DNA of 64,000 bases from positions 186,001 through 250,000 of the forward strand of contig NZ_JBHUJW010000041.1 in assembly GCF_042683565.1 (NCBI RefSeq). Direction: 5' to 3'. Positions 33,986 through 41,528 of this stretch are shown piece by piece. The first letter of the stretch is position 1, and the number at the start of each line of letters is the position of its first letter. The notes beneath the pieces were generated by a model that was given only the letters and a program-made list of their open reading frames with translations, was not told where the DNA came from and did no database searches. This DNA is from Brevibacillus sp042683565. GTDB taxonomy: Bacteria; Bacillota; Bacilli; Brevibacillales; Brevibacillaceae. Both the position numbers and the translations under genes were made by a program.

Positions 33986-35422
33986 TTAGCGAAAGCGGAG
34001 AAAGATCACCTGCACACCCCGTTTGCGGGCGTGCGGGACGAAGGGGCTCGCGGTGGCTTCGATGCGTTCGATCAGGCTGGTCGCAAGCTGCCGCCTTTCC
34101 TCGCGGGTCGCTTCGTCCCAGATCCATTCCCAGTTTGCAAGCAGGCTGATTTCATCCGGTCCAGCCAACGGGTGAGCGGCCTCTTGCGCCAGATCAGCCA
34201 AGGGCAGGGCTGACGCGGCCTTTAGCTCTGCCAGCTTTGCGCGAAAGTCTGTCAGGGAAATCAGCCCTTCGGCATACGCCTCCTCCCAGCGCCTGCGCTT
34301 TTGCGTGAGCGCTTTTTCCGTTTGCCTGCCGTCTGAAGGGGCGGCCTGCCTTTGTGAACGGAGGACAGCGGCGGCGGCCGCCATTGCTTCGGCTGTGTAG
34401 TGCCTGAGTTGGGCGAGGACGGCGTCGGCCAGCCGGTCTTCGCGGATCGGCAGCGCATGGCACGCCCCTGATTGCCTCGCTGCGCACGAGTAGTAGATGT
34501 GGGCGTGATTTCGGCTCGCCTTTCCGCGCATCGGCGAACCGCAGGAGGAGCAGTACAGCAGGCCGGAAAACAGGAAGGGGGAGGAGAGCACACGAGGATG
34601 CCGCGTGCTGCGTTGCTCCATTTTTTGCTTCACGGCCGTAAACAGCTGTTCGTCGATGATCGCCGGATGCGCCGATTTCTGGAGCAGCCAGTCTTTTTGC
34701 GGATGGGGCTTTTGTTCCGCGTCTGCGTAATTCCAGCGCAAGGCTCCGTAGTAGACCGGGTTTTTCAGCAGGCGCAGCACGGCGCTGGCACTCCACGGCG
34801 CGCCATTTTTACCCCGTGCGCCGAGACAGTTGGCTTGTTCGGCAATTTTGCGCGGCGTCTCTCCGCTGGCGTACTGCTCGAACATCATCCGGACAGCAGC
34901 CGCCTCCTCGGGGACGATGGCCAGTGCGCCATCGCGCAAATTGTAGCCGTACGGCGCGGGACCGCCTGGCCGCTTGCGCTCTTTGACCATCTGCTCCATG
35001 CCGAGCTTGACGCGCTCCGCCAGGTTTTCCCGCTCCCACTGGGCCAGTGCTGCCACCAACGTAATGAACAGGCGGCCCATGGCCGTCGTCGTGTCGTATA
35101 CTTCCGTGCAGCTCTTGAAGCGCACGCCGCAGCGCTCGAATTCCTGCAGCAGCTGATACAGATCGAGCACGGACCGCGTGAGGCGATCCAGACGGTACAC
35201 CAGCACGACGTCGATCCCGCCGCTGCGCACATCCGCCAGCAGTCGGGCCAGCTGGGGGCGGTTCATATCTTTGGCGCTGACTCCTTCATCCACGTACAGG
35301 CGGGTGACCGTCCAGTCCTGCGAATGCGCGTACGCGAGCAGCTTTTCCCGTTGGGCAGGGATGGAAAACCCTTCACGCGCCTGATCCTCCGTACTGACCC
35401 TGATGTAAACAGCCGTTCTCAC
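33986..35422 (-). CDS. Large serine recombinase / integrase
   Basis: This 478-residue protein has an N-terminal resolvase domain with nucleophile Ser10 (YIRVSTEDQ) and the YRLDRLTRS motif. A Recombinase domain (PYGYN..., PVYYGALRW) is followed by a zinc ribbon (LYCSSCGSPMRG and later YYSCAARQSGACHA) and a coiled-coil tail. GTG 35422 follows GGGAGGGG. This is the domain order of phage integrases and of the recombinases that excise sporulation intervening elements. Its stop lies 36 bp inside attL, as expected for the element's own recombinase. Confidence 0.96.
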   Translation of the reverse strand: MRTAVYIRVSTEDQAREGFSIPAQREKLLAYAHSQDWTVTRLYVDEGVSAKDMNRPQLARLLADVRSGGIDVVLVYRLDRLTRSVLDLYQLLQEFERCGVRFKSCTEVYDTTTAMGRLFITLVAALAQWERENLAERVKLGMEQMVKERKRPGGPAPYGYNLRDGALAIVPEEAAAVRMMFEQYASGETPRKIAEQANCLGARGKNGAPWSASAVLRLLKNPVYYGALRWNYADAEQKPHPQKDWLLQKSAHPAIIDEQLFTAVKQKMEQRSTRHPRVLSSPFLFSGLLYCSSCGSPMRGKASRNHAHIYYSCAARQSGACHALPIREDRLADAVLAQLRHYTAEAMAAAAAVLRSQRQAAPSDGRQTEKALTQKRRRWEEAYAEGLISLTDFRAKLAELKAASALPLADLAQEAAHPLAGPDEISLLANWEWIWDEATREERRQLATSLIERIEATASPFVPHARKRGVQVIFLRFR

Positions 35423-35497
35423 GTTTGATCCCCTCCCGTAGCGAGCAGGTTGCTAGAGTCTACAGCAGGAGGGGAGCGCTTATGCCTGGCCCCAGAC

Positions 35498-35539
35498 AAA
35501 AAAAGCCCCGCTGCTCATCCGCTATGGACTAGGCGGGGG
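35498..35539 (-). terminator. Intrinsic terminator after the hxlR-family gene
   Basis: On the minus strand a CCCCGC/GCGGGG stem is followed by T7. Confidence 0.85.
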
Positions 35540-35542
35540 AAG

Positions 35543-35863
35543 CTACATCCACTTTTGACCCCATTCGTGGATGGATTCGATCACCGGGCGCAGATCCTTG
35601 CCTTTTTCGGTAAGCTCATATTCAATGCGAACGGGAATTTCCGGGTACACCTTCCGCTCCAGAATCCCCAGCTCCTCCAGTTCCTTTAACCGCTCTGACA
35701 GCATTTTGTCGCTCATTTGCGGGACCATTTCCCGGATGTCCTTGAATCGTACAGCACCGCGCAGCAAGACGTGGAGGATCAAGCCGGTCCACCGTTTTCC
35801 CAGGACGTTGATCGCACCCTCGTACTTCGGACACATGTGTTCGCCAGCAAAATCATGATTCAT
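35543..35863 (-). CDS. HxlR-family transcriptional regulator
   Basis: This protein has 106 residues from ATG 35863, preceded by GAGGTGAC. The winged helix shows MCPKYEGAINVLGKRW, FKDIREMVPQMSDKMLSERLKEL and VRIEYELTEKGKDL. Cys11 occupies the position of the redox-sensing N-terminal cysteine in YodB, CatR and HypR, which respond to quinones, diamide or aldehydes. It lies inside the integrative element, divergent from the yheC-like gene. Its promoter contains a site similar to the aldo/keto reductase operator. Confidence 0.92.
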   Translation of the reverse strand: MNHDFAGEHMCPKYEGAINVLGKRWTGLILHVLLRGAVRFKDIREMVPQMSDKMLSERLKELEELGILERKVYPEIPVRIEYELTEKGKDLRPVIESIHEWGQKWM

Positions 35864-35903
35864 GACGGCGTCACCTCTACCAGACAGGTTTGAATTATCC
35901 TTA

Positions 35904-35932
35904 ATTGTAGCACATGGACTTAAAAGAAGTAA
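35904..35932 (-). promoter_or_regulatory. Promoter of the hxlR-family gene
   Basis: Minus-strand -35 TTACTT, 17-bp spacer, and extended -10 TGCTACAAT. Confidence 0.72.
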
Positions 35933-35935
35933 GTA
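35916..35935 (-). promoter_or_regulatory. Candidate HxlR operator
   Basis: The minus strand reads TACTTACTTCTTTTAAGTCC, 17 of 20 identical to the palindromic site in the aldo/keto reductase promoter. It covers the -35 region. Confidence 0.55.
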
Positions 35936-36068
35936 ACAGAAGTTTAGCCGCATTCTCCTGTTCAGATTCGCCCAAACGCAGGCAGACTATACTGCCAATT
36001 AGCGGCATGAACCGCCGGGCGCCGCACACATACACTATGGAAAAAGACCAGAGGGGGAGAGATTGGAC

Positions 36069-37205
36069 ATGTCTCTCAAGAAAACCATCGGCATTTTGGC
36101 CTGGAGAGAGGGCAAGCGGTTCGGTGAGCCTCACTATTTGCGCCAGCTGGTGCGTGCAGGCAGGTCGCTGGGAGCGGAGGTGTACGTGTTCTCCCATCAG
36201 GATGTGTACGCCAGGGAGAAGAAGATCAGAGGCTTTGTGCCCGGCTCTGCTGGAGGCTGGGAGAGCCGCTGGTACGCGTGGCCGCAGATCGTCATCGACC
36301 GTTACCGCAGACGCGTGCCTGCCTACATGAAGCTGCGGCACAGCGGACTGTTTGAATTTGCCAACAGTCCGTTCAGCAAAAAATGGCGAGTGACCCAGCT
36401 GCTGACTGACGATTCGCGTGTCAGGCACTGGATTCCGGAGACATTCGTGTACTCGCCTGCCAAGATGAGAAAGATGCTGGAGCAGCACCTGATCGTCTAT
36501 GTGAAGCCGGGAAACGGCACGGGAGGGAGAAGCATCTTGAAGGTGTCCGCCAAGGGAGGCGGGTATGAGCTGTCAGGCCGCGACAAAAGCTACGCACGCA
36601 AAACAGCAAGACTGCGCCGGGCGGATGATGTCGGGAGATGGGTCAAACGGTGGGTCGAGGAGCAGCGCATTTCGGGAGGGAACTTCCTCGTGCAGCAAGG
36701 CTTGGACCTGGAGCTGGTGCGGGGCCGCGTGGCAGACGTCCGCCTGTTGATCCAAAAAGACGGAAATGGCGAGTGGCGCGTCACTGGCTGCGGTGTCCGG
36801 GTCGGAAAGAGCGGCAGTTCCACCTCCAATCTGCACGGCGGCGGAAAAGCATTTCCGTTTCACCTGCTGGTCGCCAGACGCTTCGGGGAAGACCGTGCCC
36901 AGCAAATCTTGCGCGAATGCCACACGATGGCCCATGCGATCGCGCGCGTACTCGAGGAGCATTTCGGCCGCATGATGGAATTTGGCCTGGACATCGGCGT
37001 GGATGTGAACGGGAGAGTGTGGCTGATCGAGGTCAATCCCAAGCCAGGGCGGGAAATCTTCCGCCAGATGGGAGCGATGGATCTGTACGCAGAGGCCGTC
37101 AGCAGACCCGTCCAGTTCGCCCTTTACCTGCTCGCGGAAAAGGAAGCGAAGGACAGTTCCAAAACCGTGACCCAAGCGCCCGGACGCAAGCGGCAAACCG
37201 GGTAA
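36069..37205 (+). CDS. YheC/YheD-family ATP-grasp endospore coat-associated protein
   Basis: This protein has 378 residues from ATG 36069, 8 nt after AGGGGGAGA; a TTG two codons earlier is also in frame. The N-terminal part has TIGILAWREGKRFGEP. The ATP-grasp core has VYVKPGNGTGGRSI, DVRLLIQKDGNGEWRVTG and the metal-binding end FGLDIGVDVNGRVWLIEVNPKPGR. Bacillus YheC and YheD are spore-associated proteins of undefined enzymology. Here the gene is the only non-regulatory cargo of the integrative element and ends 34 bp before the attR core. Confidence 0.88.
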   Translation: MSLKKTIGILAWREGKRFGEPHYLRQLVRAGRSLGAEVYVFSHQDVYAREKKIRGFVPGSAGGWESRWYAWPQIVIDRYRRRVPAYMKLRHSGLFEFANSPFSKKWRVTQLLTDDSRVRHWIPETFVYSPAKMRKMLEQHLIVYVKPGNGTGGRSILKVSAKGGGYELSGRDKSYARKTARLRRADDVGRWVKRWVEEQRISGGNFLVQQGLDLELVRGRVADVRLLIQKDGNGEWRVTGCGVRVGKSGSSTSNLHGGGKAFPFHLLVARRFGEDRAQQILRECHTMAHAIARVLEEHFGRMMEFGLDIGVDVNGRVWLIEVNPKPGREIFRQMGAMDLYAEAVSRPVQFALYLLAEKEAKDSSKTVTQAPGRKRQTG

Positions 37206-37238
37206 GCGGCCCGTCCGTTTTTGGCTCTATGGCGACAG

Positions 37239-37248
37239 GTGGGGAACC
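37239..37248 (+). repeat. attR core of the integrative element
   Basis: GTGGGGAACC is the right copy of the direct repeat. The crossover GA is at 37244-37245. The inner half-site arm is 37218-37242. Confidence 0.85.
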
Positions 37249-37704
37249 GACGCTAATGACCCATTCGCCTACCCGCGTGCGGGACGATTTGCCCAAAGGC
37301 AACGGAAACAATTTGCAGTCCGCGTCGATCTTGATGACAGCATAGTCGCGTACGCGATCCGACAAGATGCGCTGCGCTTCAAAGACGCGGCCGTTAAACA
37401 GTTTGACGTAAATGCGTTTCGACTTGCCGATGACGTGTTCGCTGGTCAGGATATATCCTTTGGGGTGAAAGAGAAATCCTGAACCAAAGCTGCGCTCCGT
37501 GGCCGATGGTATTTCTTCTTCGTTAATCAGGCTGCGAATCAGGGAGTCCACGTTTTTGGAATGGGGAGTGTCCTCGGTGACGATGGAAACCACTCCCTCT
37601 TGCACTCGTTCGACGATGGGTACAAAGAAGTTGAAGGGATGCAAACTGCTGCTGCTCACGGGGTACTTTACCCGCGTATATTGGGACCATTTTTTACTTT
37701 TCAC
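37246..37704 (-). pseudogene. Interrupted trypsin-like serine protease, 5' part
   Basis: This is the N-terminal 153 codons of the protease, from a GTG at 37704 preceded by AGGGGGA. It contains the catalytic His (LTSEHVIG) and catalytic Asp (VRDYAVIKID). After VISVGS the host sequence stops and the frame runs into the element, ending at 37099 with unrelated residues. The restored protein would be 240 residues: a single protease domain with no signal peptide, membrane anchor or PDZ. That is shorter than HtrA-type proteases. A CATACCTA at 37727-37734 (minus strand) faintly resembles a mother-cell -10, but is not convincing. Confidence 0.9.
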
Positions 37705-37845
37705 CGACTTCTCCCCCTACAGCAGATAGGTATGTATCATCTTATGGAGCCAGGATAGGGAAGGGAAGCCCAATTTTTCCTAGCGTCGAGCATATATCAG
37801 TGCTTACATATCGTTATTTTTAATTGATATAATAAAGAAATAACA

Positions 37846-37875
37846 TTGGTATAATTATTAGAATTGATTTATAAT
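37846..37875 (+). promoter_or_regulatory. Sigma-A promoter of the padR-family gene
   Basis: -35 TTGGTA, 18-bp spacer, -10 TATAAT, in a markedly AT-rich intergenic region (37790-37910). Confidence 0.75.
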
Positions 37876-37882
37876 ATGTTTA

Positions 37883-37901
37883 GTTCAAGAATATTTTGAA
37901 C
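37883..37901. promoter_or_regulatory. Palindromic operator candidate, padR-family gene
   Basis: GTTCAA-N7-TTGAAC, starting a few bases after the predicted transcription start. Confidence 0.5.
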
Positions 37902-37934
37902 ATAAAGGCTTTGGGGGTTCTTTTGAGCGTAACG

Positions 37935-37949
37935 AGAGCAATTTGCTCT
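37935..37949. repeat. Small inverted repeat in the padR-family leader
   Basis: AGAGCA-N3-TGCTCT, a second perfect 6-bp dyad in the 107-nt leader. Role unknown. Confidence 0.35.
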
Positions 37950-37999
37950 GATCGACACAGATACAAAGAGAGAAAAACACTATTGGAGGATGCGAAGAG

Positions 38000-38536
38000 A
38001 TGGATGTTAAAACAATCATACTTGGTTTTTTAAGTTACGGGGAAATGAGCGGTTACGACATAAAGCAGGCTTTTACCAACAGCATCGGCTACTTCTACGA
38101 CGCCAGCTTTGGCGCGATCTATCCGGCACTGCGCAAGCTGGAAGAGGAAGGGCATGTGACCAAGCAGGAAATCATTCAAACCGGCAAGCCGAACAAAATT
38201 TTGTACCGGATCACAAAAAGCGGACGGGAGACTTTCCTGCGGGAAATCCAGACACCGATCGTACCGGCCGTCCTGCGTTCCGACATGCTGGTCAAGATCT
38301 TCTTCGGCAAGAACCGCAGCCCGCAAGAACAGCGGGAATTGCTGGAAAACAGCATTGAAATCCAGCGCCAGATGCTTGCCCAAAGCATTTCGACTTTCAA
38401 AAAGCTGGAAAACTCCTTTGACGAATACCAACGCTTCTGCTGGGAATATACGATTCACCATTTGGAGACGACCATCTCGTTTCTGGAGCAAAAATCATCG
38501 TCCTTGCTCAAGCAGGCTTGTACGGTTTCGGCATAG
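38000..38536 (+). CDS. PadR-family transcriptional regulator
   Basis: This 178-residue protein has a winged-helix domain, IILGFLSYGEMSGYDIKQAF, then FGAIYPALRKLEEEGHV and KILYRITKSGRETF. The C-terminal Vir_act_alpha_C-like helical dimerisation region spans about 95-175. ATG 38000 follows GGAGG. PadR proteins usually repress a nearby transporter or detoxification gene. None is adjacent here, so autoregulation through the leader palindromes is the only visible hint. Confidence 0.92.
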   Translation: MDVKTIILGFLSYGEMSGYDIKQAFTNSIGYFYDASFGAIYPALRKLEEEGHVTKQEIIQTGKPNKILYRITKSGRETFLREIQTPIVPAVLRSDMLVKIFFGKNRSPQEQRELLENSIEIQRQMLAQSISTFKKLENSFDEYQRFCWEYTIHHLETTISFLEQKSSSLLKQACTVSA

Positions 38537-38572
38537 CCGGAGGGGCGGTCTTATGCCAAGCGCATCAACGAG

Positions 38573-38612
38573 AAAAAAGCGAAGTGCCCTTTAATGGGTC
38601 CTTCGCTTTTTT
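38573..38612. terminator. Bidirectional terminator between padR-family and M29 peptidase genes
   Basis: AAAAAAGCGAAG pairs fully with CTTCGCTTTTTT. Confidence 0.92.
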
Positions 38613-38619
38613 GGTGCGC

Positions 38620-39732
38620 TCAGGTTAAATTTTCCGGGTTGAGGCATTCCAGTTCAGGGATGACGAAACGGCCGTCTTTGCGGATCAGGACGTCGTCAAA
38701 CCAGATTTCTCCGCCGCCCCATTCCGGACGCTGGATCATGACCAGGTCCCAGTGGATGGAGGATTTGTTGCCGTTGAAGGCTTCGTCGTAGGCTTGCCCA
38801 GGGGTGAAGTGGAAGCTGCCGTCGATCTTTTCATCGAACAGGATGTCCTTCATCGGGTTCTGGATGAACGGGTTGACGCCGATCGCGAACTCCCCGACGT
38901 AGCGGGCACCTTCGTCGGTATCGAACACTTCGTTGATTTTTTTCGTATCATTGGCTGTCGCTTCAATGATTTTCCCGTCCTTGAAGGTCAGCTTGATGTT
39001 TTCATAGGTGTAGCCCTGGTACGGCGATGGCGTGTTGTAGGAAATCGTGCCGTTGACGGAATCGCGCACAGGAGCGGTGAATACTTCTCCGTCCGGGATG
39101 TTTGCGCTGCCTGCACATTTGATCGCCGGGATGCCTTTGATCGAGAAGGTCAGATCGGTGCCAGGGCCTGTGATGCGCACTTTGTCCGTCTTTTCCATCA
39201 GCTCGACGAGGCTGTCCATGGCTTTGTCCATTTTGCCGTAATCGAGTGTGCACACTTTGAAATAAAAATCTTCAAAGGCCTCGGTGCTCATGTTGGCGAG
39301 CTGTGCCATGGACGGGTTCGGATAGCGGAGTACGACCCATCTTGTCTCCGGTACGCGCACGTCCAGCACCGGACGCAACAACAGCCTGGAGTAGAGCTGC
39401 ATTTTGTCGCCTGGAACGTCAGCCAGCTCGCTGATGTTGTCGCCGCCGCGAATTCCGATGTAGCAGTCCATTTTTTTCATGAAGGATACCTCGGCTTCGC
39501 ACATGACGCCCAATTGCGTTTCGTTCGCTTGCAGAAGCAGCTCCCGCTGAATCGATTGGTCGATCAGCTGGACGTAAGGGTTGCCCCCTGCTGCGTATAC
39601 TTTGGCAATGACGGCTTTCACCAGGTCGTGAACTTGACCGATCGCGTGAATCAGCACGTTTTCGCCGGGCGCAACGCGCGTGGAGTAGTTGACCAGAACG
39701 TCAGCCAACTGTTCGATACGTGGATCTTTCAT
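38620..39732 (-). CDS. M29-family aminopeptidase (AmpS/aminopeptidase T type)
   Basis: This protein has 370 residues from ATG 39732, with GAGGGA about 10 nt upstream. It is a thermophilic-type metalloaminopeptidase using two divalent metals. Family features include VNYSTRVAPGENVLIHA near the N terminus, the metal-ligand regions YVGEFAIGVNPFIQNP and SIHWDLVMIQRPEWGGGEIWFDDVLIRKDGRF. It releases N-terminal amino acids from cytoplasmic peptides. Monocistronic. Confidence 0.93.
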   Translation of the reverse strand: MKDPRIEQLADVLVNYSTRVAPGENVLIHAIGQVHDLVKAVIAKVYAAGGNPYVQLIDQSIQRELLLQANETQLGVMCEAEVSFMKKMDCYIGIRGGDNISELADVPGDKMQLYSRLLLRPVLDVRVPETRWVVLRYPNPSMAQLANMSTEAFEDFYFKVCTLDYGKMDKAMDSLVELMEKTDKVRITGPGTDLTFSIKGIPAIKCAGSANIPDGEVFTAPVRDSVNGTISYNTPSPYQGYTYENIKLTFKDGKIIEATANDTKKINEVFDTDEGARYVGEFAIGVNPFIQNPMKDILFDEKIDGSFHFTPGQAYDEAFNGNKSSIHWDLVMIQRPEWGGGEIWFDDVLIRKDGRFVIPELECLNPENLT

Positions 39733-39791
39733 AGGAAGGGAATCCCTCGCTTTCCATTTCATTCAGTAAGTATTGTACACAAGACGGACAC

Positions 39792-39819
39792 AAAAAAGCT
39801 ACCCGAGCGAACGGGTAGC
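39792..39819 (-). terminator. Intrinsic terminator after the YjcZ-type gene
   Basis: GCTACCCG/CGGGTAGC stem with T6 on the minus strand. Confidence 0.88.
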
Positions 39820-39897
39820 GTGCGTAGAAACGCGCTTTGCAGGATTCGGTTTTCATGTATATGCAACTGTCTGCTGAATTGTTCCAGGTCAGGCGAT

Positions 39898-39990
39898 TTA
39901 TTCGCAGCTGCAGCCAACAATTACCAGCAGGATGAACAGGATCAGTACCAGAGTGAACCCGTCGAAATCGCCGTTAAAGATGCTACTCAT
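39898..39990 (-). CDS. YjcZ-family spore protein, 30 residues
   Basis: The reading frame runs from ATG 39990 to TAA 39898, with AAAGGAGG 11 nt upstream. The product is MSSIFNGDFDGFTLVLILFI followed by LLVIVGCSCE. A Gly-Phe-Thr entry, one hydrophobic span and a Cys-Ser-Cys end are characteristic of the tiny YjcZ/YhcZ-type sporulation membrane proteins of Bacillales. It has its own terminator. A function in the spore membrane is inferred from the family only. Confidence 0.85.
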   Translation of the reverse strand: MSSIFNGDFDGFTLVLILFILLVIVGCSCE

Positions 39991-40210
39991 ACGATAAACA
40001 TCCTCCTTTATGATGTTAAGCCTCTTGTGCTTACATCCATAACATATGGGTTTTCACACAGACCCGATACGGGCATACGCCCATTTTTGGCAAGATTCTT
40101 TGCCGGGGGTGGCCAAGTTTGCAAATCCGCGCCGTTTCGATGTTTATTATTCTGAAAAGCAGGAAAAGCTAGAGCATACCAAAAGACTTTGCAATAGCGA
40201 AAGGGATGTT

Positions 40211-40444
40211 ATGACCATGCAAAGACCATTGTCCAGCCTCCAGCACGATACCATTACGATCAACGTCGGAGAAGACTTCAAATCAATCGTCTGGAAAGCC
40301 CAGTACGACATGGATTTCAATACGGAATGTCTGTTTTGCTTCTCTGACCGCATCACCGGATACCGGGTCGAGGATGAAGCCGGACATTCGGGCAAGGTCG
40401 CTGTATGTCCGCACTGCGAAAAAGTAAATGCCATTTACGCCTGA
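40211..40444 (+). CDS. Small zinc-ribbon-like hypothetical protein
   Basis: This protein has 77 residues from ATG 40211 (AAAGGG 6 nt upstream). The second half holds two CxxC pairs, ECLFCFSD and VCPHCEKVNA, separated by about 30 residues. This is a likely treble-clef or zinc-ribbon site. I do not recognise the family. Confidence 0.7.
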   Translation: MTMQRPLSSLQHDTITINVGEDFKSIVWKAQYDMDFNTECLFCFSDRITGYRVEDEAGHSGKVAVCPHCEKVNAIYA

Positions 40445-40468
40445 TTACAGCTTTTACGTGGAACAGCC

Positions 40469-40500
40469 AAAAGCGATGCCTTCTTGCGGGCATCGCTTTT
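40469..40500 (+). terminator. Intrinsic terminator after the zinc-ribbon gene
   Basis: AAAAGCGATGCC/GGCATCGCTTTT. Confidence 0.9.
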
Positions 40501-40591
40501 GCTTTCTATATTTGCCACTGCATCCACCAAGTACCACCCCCTGTTTGGCAGGATTGAAGGGAGCTTTCACGAATAGTAGGGAGGTATACAT

Positions 40592-41011
40592 ATGTGGAAC
40601 AGAGGTGAAATGATGCAGAAGAAATGCAGCCGCTGCGGAAATGACATGGAAATCGTGCTGCGCAACGTCGTGTACCGCAACCGGGTCAAGATTATGAACG
40701 TACCGGTGCTCGTCTGCGTGGATGACTGCTGCGCCCATTCCCAGGTAGTGGATGTCATAAAAGACGATTTGAAATCACTTATGGAGGAACTTGGGCAAGA
40801 TCCGGAGCGGCAAGCGATCGAATTTGAAGAAATGTCAGAGTTATCCAACTTATTGGTGCTCATTGCCAATGAAGGAGTCGGTTCCTCCGTGCGGGAAGCG
40901 CTGGGTGAGCGCGTCAACCAGCTCCTGGACCTGTTTTTACTCGCACAATCTCTGGGCGATGAACAATGGATGCGGGAGCTAAGAGAACGACTGACAAAGA
41001 TTATGGTCTAA
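40592..41011 (+). CDS. YgiT-type zinc-finger hypothetical protein
   Basis: This 139-residue protein has an N-terminal zinc-finger-like part, KKCSRCGNDMEIVLRN then VLVCVDDCCAHSQVV, spaced as in YgiT-type fingers. Residues 55-139 are helical and acidic with no HTH signature. ATG 40592 follows GGGAGG. YgiT-type domains often occur in antitoxins and small regulators, but no toxin partner is adjacent. Function unassigned. Confidence 0.75.
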   Translation: MWNRGEMMQKKCSRCGNDMEIVLRNVVYRNRVKIMNVPVLVCVDDCCAHSQVVDVIKDDLKSLMEELGQDPERQAIEFEEMSELSNLLVLIANEGVGSSVREALGERVNQLLDLFLLAQSLGDEQWMRELRERLTKIMV

Positions 41012-41155
41012 AAGGGAGAGGGGCGCCTGGGAGTAGGCGTCTTTTCTTGTTCCCGCTGGCAGCGCGTCGCACCTGCACCGCGAGCGTAGACTTTCCTCCG
41101 CAAGGTTTTGTATACTGGGAACCACAGAGCAGTGACCAAAAAGGAGAGATACAGC

Positions 41156-41482
41156 GTGGCACAAAAACAGCTTCATTCGACTGAGGAATTGGATCAGTTC
41201 GTTGCAGAAGCAGGCAAAAGGCTTTTGTTCAAGCACAGCACCACTTGCCCGATCAGCGCGGCAGCGTATTCGGAATTTCAGTCCTTCCTGCAAGAGAGCA
41301 GCGTCCCTGCGGCCGTCATCCACGTGATCGAAGACCGCCCCGTGTCCAACGCGGCAGCGGAGCGCTTTGCGATCAAGCACGAGTCTCCGCAAATCTTTTT
41401 GCTGGAGGGCGGGCAAGTCAAATGGCACACGTCGCACTGGAAAATTACGAAGGACGCCATTGCCGAAGCCATGAAGGCGTGA
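41156..41482 (+). CDS. brxC: Monothiol bacilliredoxin BrxC (YtxJ)
   Basis: This 108-residue protein has the same length as Bacillus YtxJ. It starts at GTG with AAAGGAGA 8 nt upstream. It is thioredoxin-fold with the single active Cys in FKHSTTCPIS and cis-Pro region ESPQIFLLEGG. It removes bacillithiol from S-bacillithiolated proteins after oxidative stress, which implies the organism makes bacillithiol. Confidence 0.92.
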   Translation: MAQKQLHSTEELDQFVAEAGKRLLFKHSTTCPISAAAYSEFQSFLQESSVPAAVIHVIEDRPVSNAAAERFAIKHESPQIFLLEGGQVKWHTSHWKITKDAIAEAMKA

Positions 41483-41488
41483 CAAACG

Positions 41489-41528
41489 AAAAGAGCTGCG
41501 ACTTTCGCGAGTCGGCAGCTCTTTTTTT
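41489..41528. terminator. Bidirectional terminator between brxC and the FtsA-like gene
   Basis: AAAGAGCTGC/GCAGCTCTTT stem with an inner GACT/AGTC and T7. Confidence 0.88.

Larger units (their letters stand above)
33948..37245. mobile_element. 3,298-bp serine-recombinase integrative element inside a protease gene
   Basis: Bounded by 10-bp direct repeats (33941-33950 and 37239-37248). Carries a large serine recombinase, an hxlR-family gene and a yheC/yheD-type gene, and nothing else of gene size. Removing it joins 459 bp and 264 bp of host coding sequence into a 723-bp open frame. The circular form would join 37218-37242, a 4-bp centre and 33949-33973. Those two 25-nt arms are inverted copies with 21 of 25 matches. 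No transposase, replication or conjugation gene is present. Confidence 0.88.

Noticed and set aside
33684..34127. 147-codon frame as an independent gene
   Set aside because: Its N-terminal third is element-end sequence and only the C-terminal part is protease. It is a gene fragment.
37719..37740. Sigma-E/sigma-K promoter for the interrupted protease
   Set aside because: CATACCTA resembles a mother-cell -10 but no matching -35 at the right distance is visible. Not strong enough to call.
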